Shown one piece after another: positions 24,887-28,251 of a stretch of DNA of 28,251 nucleotides (position 1 is the stretch's first letter; each line of letters begins with the position of its first letter). The stretch comes from JBHJGU01 sp050331475 (GTDB lineage Bacteria > Pseudomonadota > Alphaproteobacteria > Caulobacterales > Maricaulaceae): contig JBHJGU010000139.1 of the NCBI GenBank assembly GCA_050331475.1, positions 1-28,251 of the forward strand, given 5' to 3'. The notes beneath the pieces were generated by a model. It searched no databases. It was not told the DNA's origin and saw only the letters and a program-made list of their open reading frames with translations. The translations under genes and the position numbers were made by a program.

Positions 24887-25320
24887 CGAACTCGCAGCGA
24901 TCCGGTGACCCCAACCGCATAAAGCGCACCAACCCCAAAACACACCCCTGCGGACCAATAATCAAACACCTGTAACCGCCCAGGCTCGCTAATCAGGACT
25001 GGAACCACAATCAAGCCGCGGAGCAGCAAAACCGCTGCGATCCCGCTTAATCCGAGCCGTAACCACGGCAGGCGCGGGATCACACCAGCGCCGGATATCC
25101 CATAGAGCGCCCATAGGCTGATCACGAAGGCGATCCCGGTCGTGACGCAGGCGGCCAAGCCGTCCCCAGCTTTTGCGGTCCGGACGATGTTCGGCGGCGC
25201 CCCCATGGCCGCATAAGCCTCTGGCCCGGCGAAGATCGCCCAGACATGAGCGCTAGCGGCGACGAACAAGCCCATCGCGCCGACAATCAACGCTGCTTTT
25301 CGGGCGGTGCGCATCATCAT
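24883..25320 (-). CDS. Small four-helix membrane protein, unknown function
   Basis: The protein is 145 residues with four predicted membrane helices (about 9-29, 50-75, 83-103 and 120-140). AIFAGPEAYAAMGAPPNIV and LWALYGISGAGVIPRLPWLR recall a family of uncharacterised proteobacterial membrane proteins; I know no name or role. ATG codons at 25320, 25317 and 25314 lie in a row. An open frame to a GTG at 25392 is unlikely because it crosses an A/T-rich promoter-like patch. No Shine-Dalgarno sequence is seen, so the message may be leaderless. Its TAG shares CTAG with the stop of the opposing receptor gene. Confidence 0.7.
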   Translation of the reverse strand: MMMRTARKAALIVGAMGLFVAASAHVWAIFAGPEAYAAMGAPPNIVRTAKAGDGLAACVTTGIAFVISLWALYGISGAGVIPRLPWLRLGLSGIAAVLLLRGLIVVPVLISEPGRLQVFDYWSAGVCFGVGALYAVGVTGSLRVR

Positions 25321-25350
25321 TATTATTCTATATATATTGATCTCTTTAGC
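25321..25350 (-). promoter_or_regulatory. A/T-rich promoter-like patch
   Basis: The 30 bases are about 80% A+T in an otherwise GC-rich window. On the minus strand TATATATAGA ends 6 bases before the first ATG of the four-helix gene, which is the geometry of a -10 element with a leaderless or near-leaderless start. No good -35 is visible. Confidence 0.4.
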
Positions 25351-25395
25351 AATGGCGAAACCGCGCCCCGGCTGGGCCCAATCTAAGCGCACACA

Positions 25396-25421
25396 TTGAC
25401 TTAAGCGCGGCCCGCTGGCAC
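25396..25421 (+). promoter_or_regulatory. Candidate promoter of the aminotransferase gene
   Basis: TTGACTT (25396-25402) is followed 11 bases later by GCTGGCAC (25414-25421), near the Caulobacter housekeeping pattern TTGACGS-N10-14-GCTANAWC with two mismatches in the second box. A start about 7 bases on would fall just before the ATG at 25432, which has no Shine-Dalgarno sequence, so a leaderless message is possible. Confidence 0.35.
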
Positions 25422-25431
25422 GGCCCGACGC

Positions 25432-26574
25432 ATGACCTTGACGCCCATCTCCCGCGCCGCAGAGGCGTTCTTTCGCGACCCGGACATCACCTATTTCAAC
25501 ACCGCCGCGTTCGGCCCAGGATTGACCGCCGTCGCCGCCGCCGGCGAAGCCGCTGCGCGCGGGCGCTTACGCCCCTGGAGCATCGACTTTTTCACCGAAT
25601 CCGATGGTCTGCGCGCCAAGGCGGCCCGGTTGTTCAACGCGAGCGCCGAGCACATCGCGTTGGTCCCCGCGGTGTCTTACGGCCTGGCGGCGGCGGCGAA
25701 GAATTTGCAGCTGGCGCGCGGCCAAGAGATCGTGCTGCTCGACGGGCAGTTCCCATCCAACGTTTATTGCTGGCGCGACGCGGCGGCGGGCTGGGGCGCG
25801 CGCATCGTGACCGTTCGACGCGACAGCCAAGGCGCGTGGACCGATGCGGTGCTTGACGCCGTGGGTCCGAACACGGGCCTTGTTGCGGTTCCGGGAACCC
25901 ATTGGTCGGACGGCGGCGCCTTGGACCTGAACGCGATTGCACAGGCGGTGCGGGCGTGCGGGGCGGGCTTGGTGCTCGACCTCAGCCAATCTCTGGGCGC
26001 GGTGCCGTTCGACGCCGCCGCGGTCGATCCCGATTTCGCGGTGGCGGCCGGATATAAGTGGCTGCTGGGTCCCTATAGCCTGGGCTTTCTCTATGTGGCG
26101 GAGCGGCATTGGTCCGGCGCGGGCTTGGAACAGAATTGGATCGCGCGCAAAGATCCGCACGATCTCAGCCGGCTCGCGGAATACCGCGACGGCTTTGAGC
26201 CCGGCGCCCGGCGGTATGACATGGGCGAGCGGTCGAACTTCCAACTCGTCCCCATGGCGTCCACAGCGCTCGACCAAGTGCTGCACTGGACGCCGGAGGC
26301 GATCGGCGACGCACTGAGCGGCCTCACCGCCCGGATTGCGGATCGGCTAGCGCCTTGTGGGCTGACAACCGAAGCCGAGCCCTTGCGCAGCCCGCATTAT
26401 CTGAGCTTCGCCTTGCCTGATGGAACGCCGCCGGATCTCGTCGATCGATTGCGCGCGGACGGCGTGCACGTCTCCAAACGGGGGCCGCGGCTGCGCGTCA
26501 CCGGCTATCTTCATACCCGTGCGGATGACATCGACCGGCTGGAGGCGAGCCTAGCGCGCGTGCTGGGCGGATGA
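25432..26574 (+). CDS. Class V aminotransferase (PLP fold type I)
   Basis: The protein is 380 residues. It belongs to the NifS/kynureninase/isopenicillin-epimerase-like group of PLP enzymes. YFNTAAFGPG is the N-terminal substrate loop, D183 in LVLDLSQSLGAVPFD contacts the PLP ring nitrogen, and K209 in AGYKWLLGPYSLGFLYV forms the Schiff base. No persulfide Cys loop typical of cysteine desulfurases is seen, so sulfur transfer is unlikely. The reaction is unassigned; candidates are an amino-acid lyase, epimerase or transaminase. Its stop overlaps the next gene (EamA transporter) as ATGA, suggesting one metabolite is processed and exported. Confidence 0.9.
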   Translation: MTLTPISRAAEAFFRDPDITYFNTAAFGPGLTAVAAAGEAAARGRLRPWSIDFFTESDGLRAKAARLFNASAEHIALVPAVSYGLAAAAKNLQLARGQEIVLLDGQFPSNVYCWRDAAAGWGARIVTVRRDSQGAWTDAVLDAVGPNTGLVAVPGTHWSDGGALDLNAIAQAVRACGAGLVLDLSQSLGAVPFDAAAVDPDFAVAAGYKWLLGPYSLGFLYVAERHWSGAGLEQNWIARKDPHDLSRLAEYRDGFEPGARRYDMGERSNFQLVPMASTALDQVLHWTPEAIGDALSGLTARIADRLAPCGLTTEAEPLRSPHYLSFALPDGTPPDLVDRLRADGVHVSKRGPRLRVTGYLHTRADDIDRLEASLARVLGG

Positions 26575-27488
26575 ACGCAGCCGAACCGGCCGCTGAGGCG
26601 CCGCCTCAGCCGACCCCGCGCGATTGGGCCTTCCTGCTGGCGCTCATTGTGATGTGGGGGTCCGCCTTCGCAGCAATTCGCATCGCGGTGGGGGAGGTGT
26701 CCCCCAGCCTGGTCGTGTTCGGACGGTTGAGCTTAGGCGCAGGCCTGCTCACCGGTTATGCGCTGGTGCGCGGTCGGCGCTTCCCGCCACTGACCGATCT
26801 GCGCTGGCTCTGGTTTTTCGCGCTCGGCCTCACGGGCAACGCCATCCCCTTCAGCCTGATCAGTTGGGCGCAAACCTCTGCGCCGTCCTCGGTGGCGGGG
26901 GTGTTCATGGCGCTCGTGCCGCTTTTGACCATTGGGCTCGCCCATGTGTTTGTGCCGGGCGAGCAAGCCACGCGGCGCAAGATCATGGGTTTTGCGCTGG
27001 GCTTCACCGGGCTGATGATTTTGCTGGCGCCGGGTGCGGCGGCGGGGTTTGTCGACGCGCCCTTGGGCCCCCAACTCGCTTTGCTGGCCGCGGCCTCGTC
27101 CTATGCGGTTTCGGGCATTCTGGCGAAGCGCGCGCCGGAGACCTCGCCCTCAGTCATCGCCACGGCGATGTTAAGCTGCGGCGCGCTGGCCACGGCGCCG
27201 CTCGCCGCGCCGGACCTGGCTCAGATGGCCCAGGCCTCGCCGCAGACATGGGTGATGATCGTCGCCTTGGGGGCCTTCCCAACGGCGATCGCCTCGATCC
27301 TTTATGTTCAGGTCGTCCGCCGGGTGGGACCCAGCTTCCTGTCGCTGACCAATTATTTCGTGCCGCTTTGGGCGGTGGGGATGGGCGCGCTTGTGTTCGC
27401 CGAACCGCTGCCGGCGACTTTGCTCGGCGCGCTGACCGTTATTCTGATCGGTCTGGTGATCGCGCGGCCCAAGACCGCCAAACAATGA
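26571..27488 (+). CDS. EamA/DMT family transporter
   Basis: The protein is 305 residues with ten predicted membrane helices in two EamA repeats (about 20-150 and 160-300). AFLLALIVMWGSAFAAIRIAVGEVSP begins repeat one, and FSLISWAQTSAPSSVAGVFMALVPL and PSFLSLTNYFVPLWAVGMGALVF are typical drug/metabolite transporter motifs. These proteins export amino acids or other small metabolites across the inner membrane; the substrate is not predictable. Its ATG overlaps the aminotransferase stop by 4 bases, so the pair is translationally coupled. It faces purD tail to tail across 38 bases. Confidence 0.92.
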   Translation: MNAAEPAAEAPPQPTPRDWAFLLALIVMWGSAFAAIRIAVGEVSPSLVVFGRLSLGAGLLTGYALVRGRRFPPLTDLRWLWFFALGLTGNAIPFSLISWAQTSAPSSVAGVFMALVPLLTIGLAHVFVPGEQATRRKIMGFALGFTGLMILLAPGAAAGFVDAPLGPQLALLAAASSYAVSGILAKRAPETSPSVIATAMLSCGALATAPLAAPDLAQMAQASPQTWVMIVALGAFPTAIASILYVQVVRRVGPSFLSLTNYFVPLWAVGMGALVFAEPLPATLLGALTVILIGLVIARPKTAKQ

Positions 27489-27526
27489 GGCTCGACCCCC
27501 GGCGCCATCGCCCCGGCGCGTGTAGA

Positions 27527-28251
27527 TTAGTCCCCGATATCCATGCGATAGAAGCCGCCGGGCCAAGAGACCGCAGCGGCGCTTTTATAGGCAAGGGCGC
27601 GGGCCTCTTCAACGTCCCCACCGATCGCGGTGAGATTGAGCACGCGCCCCCCTGCGGCGACCAAGGCGCCGTCCGCGTTCAGCGCCGTGCCGGCCTGGAA
27701 CACTTTGACACCGGTCAAGGCGTCGGCCGCCTCGACCCCGCCTAACACCTCCCCGGTCCTGTAGCCCTCGGGATAGCCTTTCGTCGCCATGACGACGGTG
27801 AGCGCGGGACGCGGGTCGAAGCTGAGCGGGCTAAGATCGCCGAGTTGACCGGTCGCGGCCGCCTTAAGCGCCACAGCGAGATCGCCGCGATAGCGCATCA
27901 TCAGGACCTGGGTCTCGGGATCGCCGAACCGGCAATTGAACTCCACAACCTTGGGACCCTCAGCGGTCAGCATCAGCCCCGCGTAAAGCACGCCCTGGTA
28001 AGGCGCGCCGTCGGCTTTCAGCGCGCCGAGCGTGGGGAAAATGATGGTCGCCATCACATGGTCGATCGCGGCGGCGTCAAGCCGCGGGGTCGGACTTAAC
28101 GCCCCCATGCCCCCTGTGTTCGGGCCGCGATCATCGTCGAACGCGCGCTTGTAATACTGCGCCGCGCCGAAAAACACCGCCCGTTCGCCATCGCATAACG
28201 CAAAGACGGACGCCTCCACGCCAACCATGAAATCTTCGATCAACAGCGCCG
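27527..28251 (-). CDS. purD: Phosphoribosylamine-glycine ligase, partial
   Basis: This is the C-terminal part (about 240 residues of roughly 420) of GAR synthetase. It joins glycine to phosphoribosylamine with ATP in purine synthesis. The visible part begins with LLIEDFMVGVEASVFAL. It contains YYKRAFDDDRGPNTGGMG and the ATP-grasp metal-binding segment KVVEFNCRFGDPETQVLMMR, then the C-terminal domain ending FYRMDIGD. The gene runs off the right edge, so its start and ATP-binding N-terminal half are outside the window. Nothing suggests it is broken. Confidence 0.97.
   Translation of the reverse strand, partial: ALLIEDFMVGVEASVFALCDGERAVFFGAAQYYKRAFDDDRGPNTGGMGALSPTPRLDAAAIDHVMATIIFPTLGALKADGAPYQGVLYAGLMLTAEGPKVVEFNCRFGDPETQVLMMRYRGDLAVALKAAATGQLGDLSPLSFDPRPALTVVMATKGYPEGYRTGEVLGGVEAADALTGVKVFQAGTALNADGALVAAGGRVLNLTAIGGDVEEARALAYKSAAAVSWPGGFYRMDIGD

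Noticed and set aside
26624..27745. A 373-codon plus-strand open frame over the EamA gene.
   Set aside because: Out-of-frame shadow of the transporter and antisense to purD; its composition is not protein-like.
1..28251. Search for tRNA/rRNA genes, CRISPR arrays, insertion sequences or phage genes.
   Set aside because: No tRNA-like cloverleaf, spaced direct repeats, transposase or integrase motif was seen on reading both strands by eye; tRNAscan-SE and ISfinder would be needed to confirm.

Overview
The window looks like chromosomal DNA from a GC-rich alphaproteobacterium. The evidence is the aa3 cytochrome oxidase cluster followed by SURF1, threonine synthase and an M16 peptidase, a type II (APH-fold) homoserine kinase next to ispH and rnhA, TldD close to ctaC, and frequent GTG/TTG starts with 4-base ATGA/GTGA overlaps. 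The style fits the Caulobacterales/Hyphomonadaceae/Parvularculales end of the class, but the sequence alone does not fix the family. I see no mobile element, CRISPR array, tRNA or rRNA. Most of the window is housekeeping DNA at high coding density.

Layout, left to right. (1) 1-2345: an exported stand-alone TonB C-terminal domain, then a divergent pair made of an L-2-hydroxyglutarate-oxidase-like flavoenzyme and an Lrp/AsnC regulator. (2) 2346-4015: a 437-base gene-free stretch holding four consecutive hairpins that end in a strong intrinsic terminator, then a TetA-like MFS exporter. (3) 4036-7213, minus strand: lipoprotein, argS and an M23 peptidase, tightly coupled. (4) 7434-10964: ispH-thrB-rnhA, an opposing Prx5-type peroxiredoxin, and a YqgE/AlgH protein. 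(5) 10986-20197, minus strand: one long unit, read from 20197 downward as ctaC-ctaD-ctaB-coxF-like-ctaG-ctaE-(possible sORF)-surf1-thrC-M16 peptidase-GNAT. (6) 20458-24886, plus strand: secreted TPR protein, TldD and a TonB-dependent-receptor-like outer membrane protein. (7) 24883-28251: a small four-helix membrane protein, a class V aminotransferase coupled to an EamA exporter, and the C-terminal part of purD running off the right edge.

The main functional theme is assembly of a proton-pumping A1-type cytochrome c oxidase. CtaC and CtaD carry all copper and heme ligands, CtaB makes heme O, CtaG inserts copper, SURF1 helps place heme a, and a 48-residue membrane protein sits between ctaB and ctaG. 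ThrB and ThrC, two consecutive threonine enzymes, lie in different operons about 4.5 kb apart.

The least explained parts are non-coding or very small. They are the multi-hairpin element at 2540-2660 with repeated CTTCCCC loops and possible alternative pairings, two C-rich-loop hairpins at 28-105, and a 26-codon frame translationally coupled to surf1 where many relatives carry a DUF983 gene.
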